A stretch of DNA of 64,000 nt from Chitinophaga filiformis (GCF_021646545.1 NZ_JAKIRP010000002.1:248001-312000); one strand, 5' to 3'. Counted from the first letter of the stretch, positions 35,361 to 44,872 are shown. Notes: generated from the letters alone by a model not told the origin. Numbers and translations are program-made.

Positions 35361-35525
35361 GGAAGTAGCAGCGGTTTCAGATGGGAATGGCGGGCCTTCG
35401 GCTCTCTGGGCTATGACTGACGCAGCTAAATCAGCGTTCCAAAGCCCATCCGATTGGCAAAGCTAAATAGCTCTCTGCTGCCAGAGAGGCGCCGACCGCC
35501 ATCCCATACTGAAACCGGGCTACTT
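35361..35525. repeat. Multi-arm inverted-repeat element, copy 1
   Basis: The left arm (35361-35410, with AAGTAGCAGCGGTTTCAG) and right arm (35481-35525, ending CTGAAACCGGGCTACTT) are complementary over about 45 bp with small indels. The 70-bp centre has its own short stems and the repeated word AGCTAAAT. The end consensus AAGTAGCrGmGGTTTCA recurs in the copies at 50.5 and 51.2 kb. Confidence 0.75.
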
Positions 35526-35578
35526 AGCGTGAATAATCGATCATACGTTACGATTCGCTTAATATCCGCTCAACATCC

Positions 35579-35698
35579 GGTGAAGGCTATAGCCTACAGG
35601 CTCTATACTATAGCATTACAGCCACTGTTCTATAGCCCGGGCTATACAAAATCAGGTGTAATGCAGGACTACAGTGCCTATAGGCTATAGTCATCACC
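35579..35698. repeat. 120-bp spacerless imperfect palindrome
   Basis: The two 60-bp halves (35579-35638, 35639-35698) match as reverse complements at 45 of 60 positions without gaps, centred on TATAGCCC/GGGCTATA. The word CTATAG occurs in all arms. It can fold into a cruciform or long hairpin. Confidence 0.75.
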
Positions 35699-36012
35699 GA
35701 ATCTCTACTATATCTCAAGTAAGGGTAAGAGCGCTTTAAAAGAAAGTTGACACATATATGGTTTCTATCATCTGTTTACCTTTCTTTCTATATAATTATT
35801 CCCTGTTACAGCTGTATAAACAATGTATACACGATACTTACAAATGTTATAATATATTAATCCCTCTTTCCTGTGCGTAATAAATATTTCATATACATTT
35901 TCGCAGTATCTTTACTTCAATTAATAAAAACCCGATATTACATTTGAGTAACAGATCTATGTAATATTCTGTAACCCTTAAACAGTTAACTGAAAAACCT
36001 TGGACGACCCAA

Positions 36013-38466
36013 ATGACCCTGACTACGTATACCATATATGCTCCGGAGGTGCAGGCTGCGATACGCATTGCACAGGCGCTGGCAAAAGAACATCACCACG
36101 TGAACTATACGCCCGCTCATCTGCTACTGGCATGTCTGCATAAAGAAACCGGCCTTGTTTCACAGCTACAGGCAATGGACGTTGATACTTACTATCTCGA
36201 GGAATGGGCAGAAGTGAGGCTGGACAGCATACCCAAAGCAGGTCGTTCACCGGAGGAGCCAGAGGCAGATGATTACGCTGCAAATGTGTTGCAGGAAGCA
36301 GATGCTGTAAGGCTTGAATATGACCTTGATAGTGCGGATGCCTGGTGCGTGTTGGTAGCGCTTAGTACGCCGGGTGTAGGGTTTTCATTTGAACAGCTAA
36401 AGACGTTCCCGTTGCAGAGAGCACAACTGCTCACTCACTTTAATAAGAAAGATAATAATAGCACTGCACCTAAAACAACGGTTGTTACGGGTAAAGCAAC
36501 TGCTTATAAATATATCTATCGTCTTACAGATCCGCAGCGTTTGCAGGCAAAACATGCGCTCGCCGGACGAGACGCAGAAGTGCGCTCCATGTTTGAAATA
36601 CTGACCCGTAAAGGTCGTTCCAGCATTCTCGTGACAGGTGAAGGAGGGGTAGGTAAAACGGCACTGGCTGATGCAGTCGCCCGCGCTATTGTCAATAAAC
36701 AGGCGCCGCAGCAATTACAGCAGACGGATATTTATGCACTGGATTATGGTGCCTTTATAGCAGGGGCAGCCTATAAGAATGAACTGGAGGATCGCCTGCA
36801 ACAGATCATTGCACAGCTGCAGGGTGCCGGAAGGCATGTGTTATTCATCGATAATCTGCATACCCTGCTGGACAAACAGCCGGGTTCCGCCGGCGGTATC
36901 GGTAATGTATTGAAGGCTGCTATGAACAAAGGCGATATTATACTTATTGCCACCAGCACACCGGAAGGTTACCGTAAGCTGATAGAGCCGGATGGACTGT
37001 TGCGCCACTGCTTTGAGATCATACAATTATCTGAGCCGGACGAGTCAACGGCTGCACGTATGATACAGGCCGTCATGCCGGAATATGAAAGTTATTATAC
37101 ATTAAAGGTGGCCCCAGATGTGATCACGGAAGCGATTAAACTGTCGCGCCGTTATCTCAAGGAACGTAGTTTACCCGACAGTGCTGTTAACCTGTTAGAC
37201 CGTACGCTGGCCGCCATACGTACCACGCAGGATACCGGTCTTCAAACGCTGGAAGACCTGAAGGAGAAACTTGAGGCAGCGGGTGATAATAAAGAAGAGT
37301 TACTGTGGTGGTATCAGCAATGTATGCAACGTTTCAGCGCATTACTCACCACGCGGTTACAGATAGAACATGATGTATATAAGATCGATGAGGTACCTGC
37401 ATTAAAGGCCACATTGAACAATATCGTCTCGCAACTTGAGCCATTGGTGCAGAAGGAACATACAGCGGTTACCGCTACCGACCTGGCGACTATGATCGCT
37501 GAAAGCACGGGTATCCCGCTGGGTAAGATCCAGTCGGGAGAACGGGAACGCCTGGTGAATATGGACCTCGAACTGCGGAAACGGGTAGTAGGGCAGGACC
37601 ATGCATTGAAAACAGTGGCAGATGCCATTCTGGAATCGCGCTCCGGTCTCAGCAGGCCTGGTCAGCCGATAGGGTCCTTCTTTTTCCTTGGCCCTACCGG
37701 TACCGGGAAAACGGAGCTGGCGAAATCTTTGGCAGACTTCTTGTTCCAGGATGAGCGGTGCATGATCAGGTTTGACATGTCCGAATTTAAAGAAGAACAT
37801 TCGGCGGCATTACTATATGGCGCTCCGCCGGGATATGTTGGATATGAAGAGGGGGGATTGCTGGTAAACAAGATCCGTCAGCAGCCCTATGCCGTAGTCC
37901 TGTTTGATGAAATAGAAAAAGCGCATCCATCAGTATTTGATATTTTCCTGCAGATAATGGATGAAGGCAAATTGCACGACCGCCTGGGTAAGACCGGCGA
38001 TTTTTCAAATGCCCTGGTCCTGTTCACCTCCAATATCGGAAGCGATGTTATCGCCCAGTCGTTCAGACAGGGAGTAATACCAGCTTCTCAGCAATTGATG
38101 GAGATCATGTCACGGAATTTCAGACCCGAATTCCTTGGCAGGTTGACAGAGATCGTACCATTCGGCCCGATTCAGCAGGAGAACGTTGTAAAAATATTTG
38201 ATATTCACCTTAAACATCTGCTGCAGTTACTCGCGCAGCAACAGATCACACTGGAAGTATCTGTTGCAGCAAGAGAACAACTGGCGGCAGAAGGATATTC
38301 GCCACAGTATGGCGCGCGTCCACTAAAAGAAGTGATCCGTAGCAGGTTACGCAAGCCCTTGTCACGTATGATAATAGAAGGTAGCCTGCAACCCCACATG
38401 ACTGTTAAGCTGGATATAGACGCTCAGGGTACGCTGCAATGGCATACCAGCGCTCAGGAAGTTTAG
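36013..38466 (+). CDS. tssH: TssH (ClpV) sheath-disassembly AAA+ ATPase
   Basis: The 817-residue protein recycles contracted T6SS sheaths. An N-terminal Clp-N domain (about 1-150) contains AIRIAQALAKEHHHVNYTPA. The first AAA+ domain has Walker A GEGGVGKT (209-216) and a pore loop GAFIAGAAYKNELEDRL. Its Walker B reads LFIDNLHTLL, with Asn281 in place of the catalytic Glu, and the arginine-finger segment is RHCF rather than RRF. The second AAA+ domain is intact: Walker A GPTGTGKT (560-567), Walker B VVLFDEIEKAH and sensor TSNIGSD. It is shorter than ClpB. It leads the operon tssH-tssB-tssC. Confidence 0.93.
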   Translation: MTLTTYTIYAPEVQAAIRIAQALAKEHHHVNYTPAHLLLACLHKETGLVSQLQAMDVDTYYLEEWAEVRLDSIPKAGRSPEEPEADDYAANVLQEADAVRLEYDLDSADAWCVLVALSTPGVGFSFEQLKTFPLQRAQLLTHFNKKDNNSTAPKTTVVTGKATAYKYIYRLTDPQRLQAKHALAGRDAEVRSMFEILTRKGRSSILVTGEGGVGKTALADAVARAIVNKQAPQQLQQTDIYALDYGAFIAGAAYKNELEDRLQQIIAQLQGAGRHVLFIDNLHTLLDKQPGSAGGIGNVLKAAMNKGDIILIATSTPEGYRKLIEPDGLLRHCFEIIQLSEPDESTAARMIQAVMPEYESYYTLKVAPDVITEAIKLSRRYLKERSLPDSAVNLLDRTLAAIRTTQDTGLQTLEDLKEKLEAAGDNKEELLWWYQQCMQRFSALLTTRLQIEHDVYKIDEVPALKATLNNIVSQLEPLVQKEHTAVTATDLATMIAESTGIPLGKIQSGERERLVNMDLELRKRVVGQDHALKTVADAILESRSGLSRPGQPIGSFFFLGPTGTGKTELAKSLADFLFQDERCMIRFDMSEFKEEHSAALLYGAPPGYVGYEEGGLLVNKIRQQPYAVVLFDEIEKAHPSVFDIFLQIMDEGKLHDRLGKTGDFSNALVLFTSNIGSDVIAQSFRQGVIPASQQLMEIMSRNFRPEFLGRLTEIVPFGPIQQENVVKIFDIHLKHLLQLLAQQQITLEVSVAAREQLAAEGYSPQYGARPLKEVIRSRLRKPLSRMIIEGSLQPHMTVKLDIDAQGTLQWHTSAQEV

Positions 38467-38519
38467 ACAGGATCAGAAGAAGGACCATAGAACATTTATT
38501 GTTGTAAAAACCAATTGAT

Positions 38520-38966
38520 ATGAATGACAATTACGGTATTGGCGGTAACGAGGTGAAACTCGACGCCAATGAGGCCATTGTTGAGATCTCTCATAACCGG
38601 ACCCTGTTTGCTGAAAAGTTAACCCAGCAAACACCTGTTAAACCGGAAATCGTGCAGGGATTAACTAATGTAGAAGCGGTATTCGAGCATTACAAGCCTG
38701 CTGTGAATATGCTGTTCCATGACGCGGAAGGCCGTACGATCCCTGAAAATCTGGAGTTCCACAACCTGGGCGACTTCGGTGTGAAGGGTATTACTGCCCA
38801 GAGTGATTTCCTGGATAATCTCGCTACTGAAAAGGAACAGTACCTCAAAATCATGAAACATCTGAAGACAAACAAAGTGTTGAAGGCAGCTTTGGCTGAT
38901 CCGGCTGCGAGACAGGCATTACTGGAAACTATCCGGGCTCTGGTAGCAGACTTGAAAACAAAATAA
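38520..38966 (+). CDS. tssB: TssB contractile sheath small subunit
   Basis: The 148-residue protein pairs with TssC to form the contractile sheath around the Hcp tube. The family pattern is clear: LEFHNLGDFGVKGITAQSDF and a C-terminal helix KAALADPAARQALLETIRALV. Bacteroidota TssB proteins are of this length. It lies 53 bp after tssH and 23 bp before tssC, in one operon. Confidence 0.92.
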   Translation: MNDNYGIGGNEVKLDANEAIVEISHNRTLFAEKLTQQTPVKPEIVQGLTNVEAVFEHYKPAVNMLFHDAEGRTIPENLEFHNLGDFGVKGITAQSDFLDNLATEKEQYLKIMKHLKTNKVLKAALADPAARQALLETIRALVADLKTK

Positions 38967-38989
38967 TTGACAACTGACAACTTGTTCTT

Positions 38990-40366
38990 ATGGCAGAATT
39001 AGAAAAACAGCAGGAGCAGCAGGAAGTGCCACAAACAGCAGCGGCCAGGCAGCAACCCGCATCCCTGCAGGAAAATTTAGATATACTCACCAAATACGGT
39101 GGCTTTGACCTGCTGGAAGGCACCATTGAAGGTGTGCAGAACCTCAGCCCCGAGCGTAAGGCACGCCGTAATATCTTCTTAACAGAAAGCTCCAAAAAAG
39201 GAGAAAGAGATAAACTGAAGAAAACCCTTGAGCTCTGGGAGAAAGTACTGACCGAAGCAGATGACCTGCCCGATATGGTCAGCTACTGTACCGAACACTC
39301 GGAACAGGCGGAAAGGATACTGAACAACAACCTGGCTGAAGCGGTTGAGGCAACCCGTGAACTCGAACAATCTTACCGCAACGTTGCCTTGTTCTTCAAG
39401 AATACGGAATCGGACAAAGTGAAAAACGTTGCCTTCATCAACGTAGAACTCGACCAGTTAAAAGACCTGGACAATACCCGCTTTATTGACGCCATTCACC
39501 AGGAACTGGTAAGCAATTACGATCGTCTCGATCTACGCGATAACTACAGCCTGCTGGTAATTCCAGGATATCTCGGTTCAAATAAGGTGCTGGAGAAATG
39601 GGCAAAGATCGCTTATGAAAATAAGGTGATGCTGGTGACGGACTTCTCTCATCTTGATGCACCTGATGATGTGATGGAGATGTTTGAAATTGCGAACCTG
39701 ACTGGTGGTGAAATACATCGCTCGAACGTCATGATGACCTGTAACTGGCTGGTAGGCCGTGGTAAGTTTGATGAGATCAATGAACAGGATAACCTCTATG
39801 TTCCTCCGTCCGGCGCACTGGCTGGTAAGGTTTACAGAACCCTGATGTCGCAGGTAACCGCTGGTAAGAAATTTGGCGGGATGAACGAAGTGGATGGTGT
39901 AAGGTTTGAACTGAAGAAGAGTGAAATAGCCAGCCTGGAAAAAATGGGACTGATACCCATGGTAAAGGAATACGGCAAGGTAATGGCCTTCAGTGCCAAG
40001 ACATTGTTCAATGGTGACAATATTGGTTTGCAGACCTACTCAGTAGTGCGTGTATTTGACTATGTGACCAAAGTACTGATGGACTTCCTGAACCGCCGGG
40101 CTTTCGAGAACTTCAATGCGAATACCCGTAAAGACCTGATGAAACAGATCATTCGTTTCCTCGACAGCATTACCGGACCTGAAAAACTGATCGAAGACTT
40201 TAACGTCCGTAAGTTTGAGCAGGACCCTATTCAGAAAGATCGTATTCACCTCAATATACATCTGAAACCATACTTCCCTGCCAAGAACTTCATGATCAAA
40301 ATGGAAGGTCATAAAGGGGAAGATGCAACAGAATGGGACACTGAATATGAACAGGATAAATCCTGA
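38990..40366 (+). CDS. tssC: TssC contractile sheath large subunit
   Basis: The 458-residue protein is the large sheath subunit. A Gln-rich N-terminus (KQQEQQEVPQTAAARQQ) is followed by NLSPERKARRNIFLTESSKK, a long helical insert, VAFINVELDQLKDLDNTRFI and the core YSLLVIPGYLGSNKVLEKWA. The C-terminus has NRRAFENFNANTRKDLMKQI and NIHLKPYFPAKNFMIKMEGH, typical of subtype iii TssC. It completes the tssH-tssB-tssC core and is followed 90 bp later by the TraN-like gene. Confidence 0.92.
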   Translation: MAELEKQQEQQEVPQTAAARQQPASLQENLDILTKYGGFDLLEGTIEGVQNLSPERKARRNIFLTESSKKGERDKLKKTLELWEKVLTEADDLPDMVSYCTEHSEQAERILNNNLAEAVEATRELEQSYRNVALFFKNTESDKVKNVAFINVELDQLKDLDNTRFIDAIHQELVSNYDRLDLRDNYSLLVIPGYLGSNKVLEKWAKIAYENKVMLVTDFSHLDAPDDVMEMFEIANLTGGEIHRSNVMMTCNWLVGRGKFDEINEQDNLYVPPSGALAGKVYRTLMSQVTAGKKFGGMNEVDGVRFELKKSEIASLEKMGLIPMVKEYGKVMAFSAKTLFNGDNIGLQTYSVVRVFDYVTKVLMDFLNRRAFENFNANTRKDLMKQIIRFLDSITGPEKLIEDFNVRKFEQDPIQKDRIHLNIHLKPYFPAKNFMIKMEGHKGEDATEWDTEYEQDKS

Positions 40367-40456
40367 TATGAAAATAGTGAAGCTGAATGGCAATAGGGTC
40401 TTCAGCTTCACTGTTTCTCATTATTTTGAAAATTAAAGAAAGGAAAAGAATATCAG

Positions 40457-41329
40457 ATGAAGTATGTCTTAACAGGCGTCTTCTGTTTTTTGTTGTCATG
40501 GTGCAATGCGCTCGGACAATCACAGACAGATAGCATTATTACAACTAAAGGCGCTGTCACCCTTATTACCTGTGGATCAGCAATCACTACATTCCAGATA
40601 GGAGATGGTAAGAATTCAGATTATGATTATCGCATAGTAGATGGTAACGTAGTATTCATACGGCCAACAGTAGCCAATCCTAGGGCTACCAACCTGGTGA
40701 TCAGGGAAGGAAATAATATCCATTACCTGATACTGGCATTCCGTGATAAAGCAGAATTATCACGTTTGAAATACAATCTTTCTGCAAGCGGTTCAAGCAG
40801 TGCAGGTAGCAGCAATACCAGTGCAGGAAGTAACACCACTTCCCCGCAAGATGAAGATAATGCAACGGAGAATGAAGATGCAGCGATTGCGGCATCAGGT
40901 ATTGATACAGTAACGGTTGGCAATATTGCAGAAGATTTCCGTAAACAAAAAAGGGGTGGCCGCCAGTATGAGACGACCGCAGATGGTATCACATTGAGCT
41001 TTTCACAGGCAATGAGCCTTAACAACCTGGTATATTACAGCTTTCATATCAGGAACCGTTCAGGGAAAGCCTATGTGATCAGAAAAGTAACGCTGATGCA
41101 CAAGACGAAGGCAGATACAGCCAGCTTGTTCACCATGCCGGTGCTTTACAGAAAAGGGACTTCTTCTATTGCCGGTAAAGCGGACGAAAATATAGTGTTT
41201 GTCGCGGCTGCACGCGATTTCAAAAAAGATGATGAGATCATTCTGGTAATGTACAACAAGGCCAGTGAAAACCAGGTAGTATTGTATACACCTGTGAGTG
41301 CTCTGCCAAAATATATGATCAGCAAATAG
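40457..41329 (+). CDS. Exported TraN/DUF4138-like protein in the T6SS locus
   Basis: The 290-residue protein has a signal peptide (MKYVLTGVFCFLLSWCNALG), an N-terminal beta domain (TFQIGDGKNSDYDYRIVDGN, then VIREGNNIHYLILAF), a Ser/Thr/Asn-rich linker (about 109-145) and a C-terminal beta domain (NLVYYSFHIRNRSGKAYVI, NIVFVAAARDFKKDDEIIL). This two-domain layout and the strand pattern resemble TraN (DUF4138), the VirB9-like outer-membrane-complex protein of Bacteroidota conjugative elements. It sits between tssC and the lytic transglycosylase (12-bp gap), so it likely forms an envelope part of this T6SS. TssR or TssQ identity is not supported by size. The family call is inference. Confidence 0.6.
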   Translation: MKYVLTGVFCFLLSWCNALGQSQTDSIITTKGAVTLITCGSAITTFQIGDGKNSDYDYRIVDGNVVFIRPTVANPRATNLVIREGNNIHYLILAFRDKAELSRLKYNLSASGSSSAGSSNTSAGSNTTSPQDEDNATENEDAAIAASGIDTVTVGNIAEDFRKQKRGGRQYETTADGITLSFSQAMSLNNLVYYSFHIRNRSGKAYVIRKVTLMHKTKADTASLFTMPVLYRKGTSSIAGKADENIVFVAAARDFKKDDEIILVMYNKASENQVVLYTPVSALPKYMISK

Positions 41330-41341
41330 TAATCTATTCAC

Positions 41342-42391
41342 GTGCGTACCATTATTCACATATTGTTTGTTGGCTGTCTTTGCCTGGTTGCATTGACAGG
41401 CACCGCACAGGTAACTTTCTGCGGGGAGATGGTGCCTATGGAACGCGACTTTGTTTCCTACAAACTAATGGATGTCATCAAAGGGCATCTGAAGTACCGC
41501 AACTTTTTGCCGGTACTGAAAGCAAAGACCGATATTTACTTTCCGGTCATTATCCCCATTTTACATCAGTACAATATACCTGAAGATTTTAAATACCTGC
41601 CTGTCGTTGAAAGCGGTTTTACCAACGCCACCTCCGCGGTGGGGGCACAGGGTGTGTGGCAATTCATGCCGGCTACAGCAGCAGCGATGGGACTGGAGGT
41701 GCGATATGACAATGACGAACGCAATCACCTGTTAAAATCTACACACGCTGCCTGTCGTTATCTGCAGCAACTCTATGGTCAGCTGCATTCCTGGACCCTG
41801 GCGGCTGCCGCCTATAACGCGGGCGCAGGCAACATATCCCGTAATATCAAAAGACAGGGGAGTAGTGATTATTATCAGCTGGTGCTGAACAATGAAACTG
41901 CGCAATACATCTACAAGATCATTGCTATTAAGCAATTGTTCGAAAGTCCGGAGTTGTATATTCCGGGCTTCGGATATAATGTGTTCAACAAAGAGAATGC
42001 GAATGTCTCAGTATTTTCCAAACCCTCATCAGGAATAGTACAGCCGGGACAAACGAATAAAGATTTTAAATCGATCCGTATAACTGTGGATGTCAAATCC
42101 AGGGGCAGGAATCCGGTGGTAGCCGCTGTTTTTGCTGCCCGGCTGCAACAGAATAATACCTTCGAAGACGGACAGCTGGTAAGTATTCTTTTATTGGATG
42201 ATCTGCAGGCGAATGGTGTGTATATCAGGAAGAATACCAAGCTGTCGGGGAGGGGCTGGATTGTGAGCGATCGTGTTTATGTAGATCTTGGTTTTGGAAA
42301 TACCATTACGTTGTGTGATGCAGGCGGGCGTAAAGGCGTGCCGGCGGGATCGTTGAAGTCAGGGGAGGATGTGCGGTTAATGAAGATGTGA
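41342..42391 (+). CDS. Exported lytic transglycosylase of the T6SS locus
   Basis: The 349-residue protein starts with GTG at 41342, has a signal peptide (MRTIIHILFVGCLCLVALTG) and a GH23/SLT lysozyme-like domain. The catalytic Glu90 lies in LPVVESGFTNATSAVGAQGVW, followed by WQFMP, AAAAYNAGAGNI and a YIYKIIAIKQLF helix. Such enzymes cut glycan strands so that envelope machines can pass the cell wall. The last 110 residues are beta-rich (ITVDVKSRGRNPVVAAVFAA, GQLVSILLLDDLQANG), lack LysM repeats and are not a domain I recognise. The 12-bp gap to the TraN-like gene shows that both belong to the tssHBC operon. Confidence 0.85.
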   Translation: MRTIIHILFVGCLCLVALTGTAQVTFCGEMVPMERDFVSYKLMDVIKGHLKYRNFLPVLKAKTDIYFPVIIPILHQYNIPEDFKYLPVVESGFTNATSAVGAQGVWQFMPATAAAMGLEVRYDNDERNHLLKSTHAACRYLQQLYGQLHSWTLAAAAYNAGAGNISRNIKRQGSSDYYQLVLNNETAQYIYKIIAIKQLFESPELYIPGFGYNVFNKENANVSVFSKPSSGIVQPGQTNKDFKSIRITVDVKSRGRNPVVAAVFAARLQQNNTFEDGQLVSILLLDDLQANGVYIRKNTKLSGRGWIVSDRVYVDLGFGNTITLCDAGGRKGVPAGSLKSGEDVRLMKM

Positions 42392-42584
42392 TGCTTTTGT
42401 TTAATAATTGGTTTTTGTTGCTGAATCCCTATATGTTTGCGGCGCCAAATATTGCGCCGGGGAATAAATGTTGCTAAGAAAAGAGTGCAGCCATTTTGAT
42501 CAGTGGTTGAGAACACTTGAAAATTTAAAATAACCACACCTCTTTCCTTATTAAAAATCAGGTAAAGGTATTCATCACATTACC

Positions 42585-44414
42585 TTACATCAACATCTCA
42601 TTTATAAATATCCTGTAAGGATAATTATTAGCCGAATGCTCTTTTAGCTGTGACAGCAACTCATCTTTCAGATAAACGAGATTTCCCGCGGCATAAGTGT
42701 TCGCAGGCCTGGAAAGCGTTAACCGGATATCTAAAGTACGGCTGTAACCTTCTGCTGCTCCCGGTAGTACCGATACACCTTTGGAAACAGCTACCTCGCG
42801 CAGCTCATTGCCGATCACATAACGGCACAGTGCTTTAATATCTTCAGGTGTAACAATACGGTTGCGGCTTAGCAGATGATAACGGTAAAGATTGATCTTC
42901 TCATCTATACTCAGACGGTCTTTACCACCCTGTGTGTTGGACAGCAGGGTAATGGATCCCGGCTGTAACTGTACGCTACCGTACTCCTGCAGACGGGTGC
43001 CCATACGTATGTTGTTGGCAATACTACCATTGGTAGTATAAAATTCAATAAAGAGGAAGTCCGCATCTTCCCGGGGCTTGATCATCAGATAAGGGATGTT
43101 GCCGCGGTTGATGCCTGGTTGTAACTGTTCTTCAAGAGAAGCAATCAACTGATGTAGTTCACGTATACGGCTGGCAACATAGTCATTCCGTACTTCTTCG
43201 AAGAGAGAGCTTTCATCCCTGATCACTTCAATGAGGTAGGCAATGATCTCTTTTGCCTCACGGGAGTCAAATCTGCCGATACCACTGCTACGCACCACCA
43301 GCTCACCTTCCTGCATTTCACCGGTAGTGGTGAAGTTACGGACGTGGTAATCAGTACCTGTTACATCATGCACCCGTTTTATGTCGAAGTAAATATCTGA
43401 TGTATGCAATGGCATGATATTGAGGTAGCGGTTCAGGCGTTGCGACTGCTCATTGATGCGTTTGTTGACAACCGGAAAGCAGTTGATATTGCAGAACAGA
43501 TCTTCCAGTAAAGTGTGCCGGATGGCTTCGGGGAATTCAACCCTGATCCACTGAATATCCGGTTGCAGCTTCGTGAGTCCCTGCCCGAATACCTGTTGCA
43601 GGGCAGCAGGTGTGGCAGGCTGGGAGGGAAGTGAAGCCGGTTTGCTGATGGTGAGGAAATGATGCCGGAAACGTTGTAGTATCTGCTGGCTGTATCGTGT
43701 ATTCGTATCGAATGCCGGTTGCATAATACTGTCAAGCTCTTCGGATGCTACATCACGGCTGTGACTGTAACCGCTTTTTACCGTGAGTTCTGTATTACCG
43801 AGGAAGAAACGGGCAAGTGGCAGGTAGTAGTAAAACATCTCCTGCTGATGGGCATTCCTGAGATCGAAGAAGAAAGACAGCTCTTCAAGGGAGGGATTGC
43901 CTTCCATGGAAAGCCCCAGCCATAAATGACTGGGAGGTGTATCGGGCTGCAGGGAGCCCTGTAATACCTGTTCTTTGAACCAGTGTTCCCGGGTCTCATA
44001 CAGTTTATTGCCGATAGCCAGGTATTTGATATGTCCGCGGAACAGGCGGTGCCTGGTCAGGGGCATAAAGAAGAGATCTTTTGAATTGAAGCCGTTCCTC
44101 AAAGTGTAGAAAAGTTGATGCTCGGCCGTAATAACGGTAGCTGCTTCACTGCTGGAAGCATGCAATATGCCATGGGCCGGCTGACTGCTCGTAATGGGTT
44201 CCGGCATCATGATCTGCGCCAGTCTTTCCACCAGGCGGGCATGTGACACATCTACCTCGCCCGAGATCTTTTCCAGTTCGCTGGCGCAGGCTTCCAGTAA
44301 TAACTGCACGATGGGGTCGAAAGAAGATTCTACCTCCGCATCGGGATAGCCCCAAAGCCTGGCGGCTGTCTTCAGCATGCGGTCTTTTATCCGTTCTTTT
44401 TGTTCTTTGGGCAT
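42585..44414 (-). CDS. tssF: TssF baseplate protein
   Basis: The 609-residue protein is the large wedge subunit of the T6SS baseplate. The N-terminus KTAARLWGYPDAEVESSFDP and VQLLLEACASELEKISGEVD match the TssF signature, and SRNRIVTPEDIKALCRYVIG near the end is a phage gp6-like segment. It starts 9 bp after the tssE stop and is the last gene of the tssP-tssE-tssF operon. It converges with the transglycosylase gene across a 193-bp gap that has only a weak CGGCGC/GCGCCG stem (42440-42459). Confidence 0.9.
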   Translation of the reverse strand: MPKEQKERIKDRMLKTAARLWGYPDAEVESSFDPIVQLLLEACASELEKISGEVDVSHARLVERLAQIMMPEPITSSQPAHGILHASSSEAATVITAEHQLFYTLRNGFNSKDLFFMPLTRHRLFRGHIKYLAIGNKLYETREHWFKEQVLQGSLQPDTPPSHLWLGLSMEGNPSLEELSFFFDLRNAHQQEMFYYYLPLARFFLGNTELTVKSGYSHSRDVASEELDSIMQPAFDTNTRYSQQILQRFRHHFLTISKPASLPSQPATPAALQQVFGQGLTKLQPDIQWIRVEFPEAIRHTLLEDLFCNINCFPVVNKRINEQSQRLNRYLNIMPLHTSDIYFDIKRVHDVTGTDYHVRNFTTTGEMQEGELVVRSSGIGRFDSREAKEIIAYLIEVIRDESSLFEEVRNDYVASRIRELHQLIASLEEQLQPGINRGNIPYLMIKPREDADFLFIEFYTTNGSIANNIRMGTRLQEYGSVQLQPGSITLLSNTQGGKDRLSIDEKINLYRYHLLSRNRIVTPEDIKALCRYVIGNELREVAVSKGVSVLPGAAEGYSRTLDIRLTLSRPANTYAAGNLVYLKDELLSQLKEHSANNYPYRIFINEMLM

Positions 44415-44423
44415 GACATGGCT

Positions 44424-44855
44424 TTAATCGTAAGACAGCGGGCTCACATAGAAGAAGCTGCTGTAGTGGAATGGTGTTTTATTTCGGGACAGTGTACCGG
44501 TGATCGTCACTTTGATCTTCTTCTTGACCTTGCGGGTACTGAGGCCGGTCAGCTCTTCCTGGCTGACCACGGCCATTACTCTGATCTGTGTTAGCCGTTG
44601 TTCGTACCGCGAGATGGAGGCTTTTACCGCCATTTCTACCTGTTCTTTCACTTCGTTGTTGGACGCCCGGATATCAAAATCCGAATCCCACAACTTACAA
44701 CCGTATTGCGGATCGTCTTTATTCTCTCCCAGTACGGTAGTAATAAGCAGGTGTATATGCTGGGCCACTGAGTCTTCGAGACTACAGTCCGGAAGGTCCT
44801 TCTTTTGCAGGATGCGGGAGAAGTCCAGTGGCAGTTTATAATACTGACTTTTCAT
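44424..44855 (-). CDS. tssE: TssE, gp25-like baseplate protein
   Basis: The frame is open from 44927, but the ATG at 44855 (MKSQYYKLPLDFSRILQKKD) gives the expected size of 143 residues and avoids overlap with tssP. The gp25/lysozyme-like wedge family is indicated by SVAQHIHLLITTVLGE, the conserved YGCKLWD turn and SISRYEQRLTQIRVMAVV. TssE starts sheath assembly on the baseplate. Neighbours tssP (17 bp upstream) and tssF (9 bp downstream) support the call. Confidence 0.85.
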   Translation of the reverse strand: MKSQYYKLPLDFSRILQKKDLPDCSLEDSVAQHIHLLITTVLGENKDDPQYGCKLWDSDFDIRASNNEVKEQVEMAVKASISRYEQRLTQIRVMAVVSQEELTGLSTRKVKKKIKVTITGTLSRNKTPFHYSSFFYVSPLSYD

Positions 44856-44872
44856 ACAGATAATGTAACTGA

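Larger units (their letters stand above)
34912..36012. other. Non-coding region between cargo operon and tssH
   Basis: This 1.1-kb gap between two divergent T6SS operons contains no convincing gene. It holds the cargo-operon promoter, a tandem TATGCGTCGGG pair (35242-35263), a 165-bp multi-arm inverted repeat (35361-35525) and a 120-bp palindrome (35579-35698). The last 300 bp are AT-rich and must contain the tssH promoter, for which only TATCTTTA (35907-35914) is a near match. Confidence 0.75.

Noticed and set aside
35454..35690. 78-codon plus-strand ORF
   Set aside because: It lies across the inverted-repeat element and the 120-bp palindrome; no homology-like motif.
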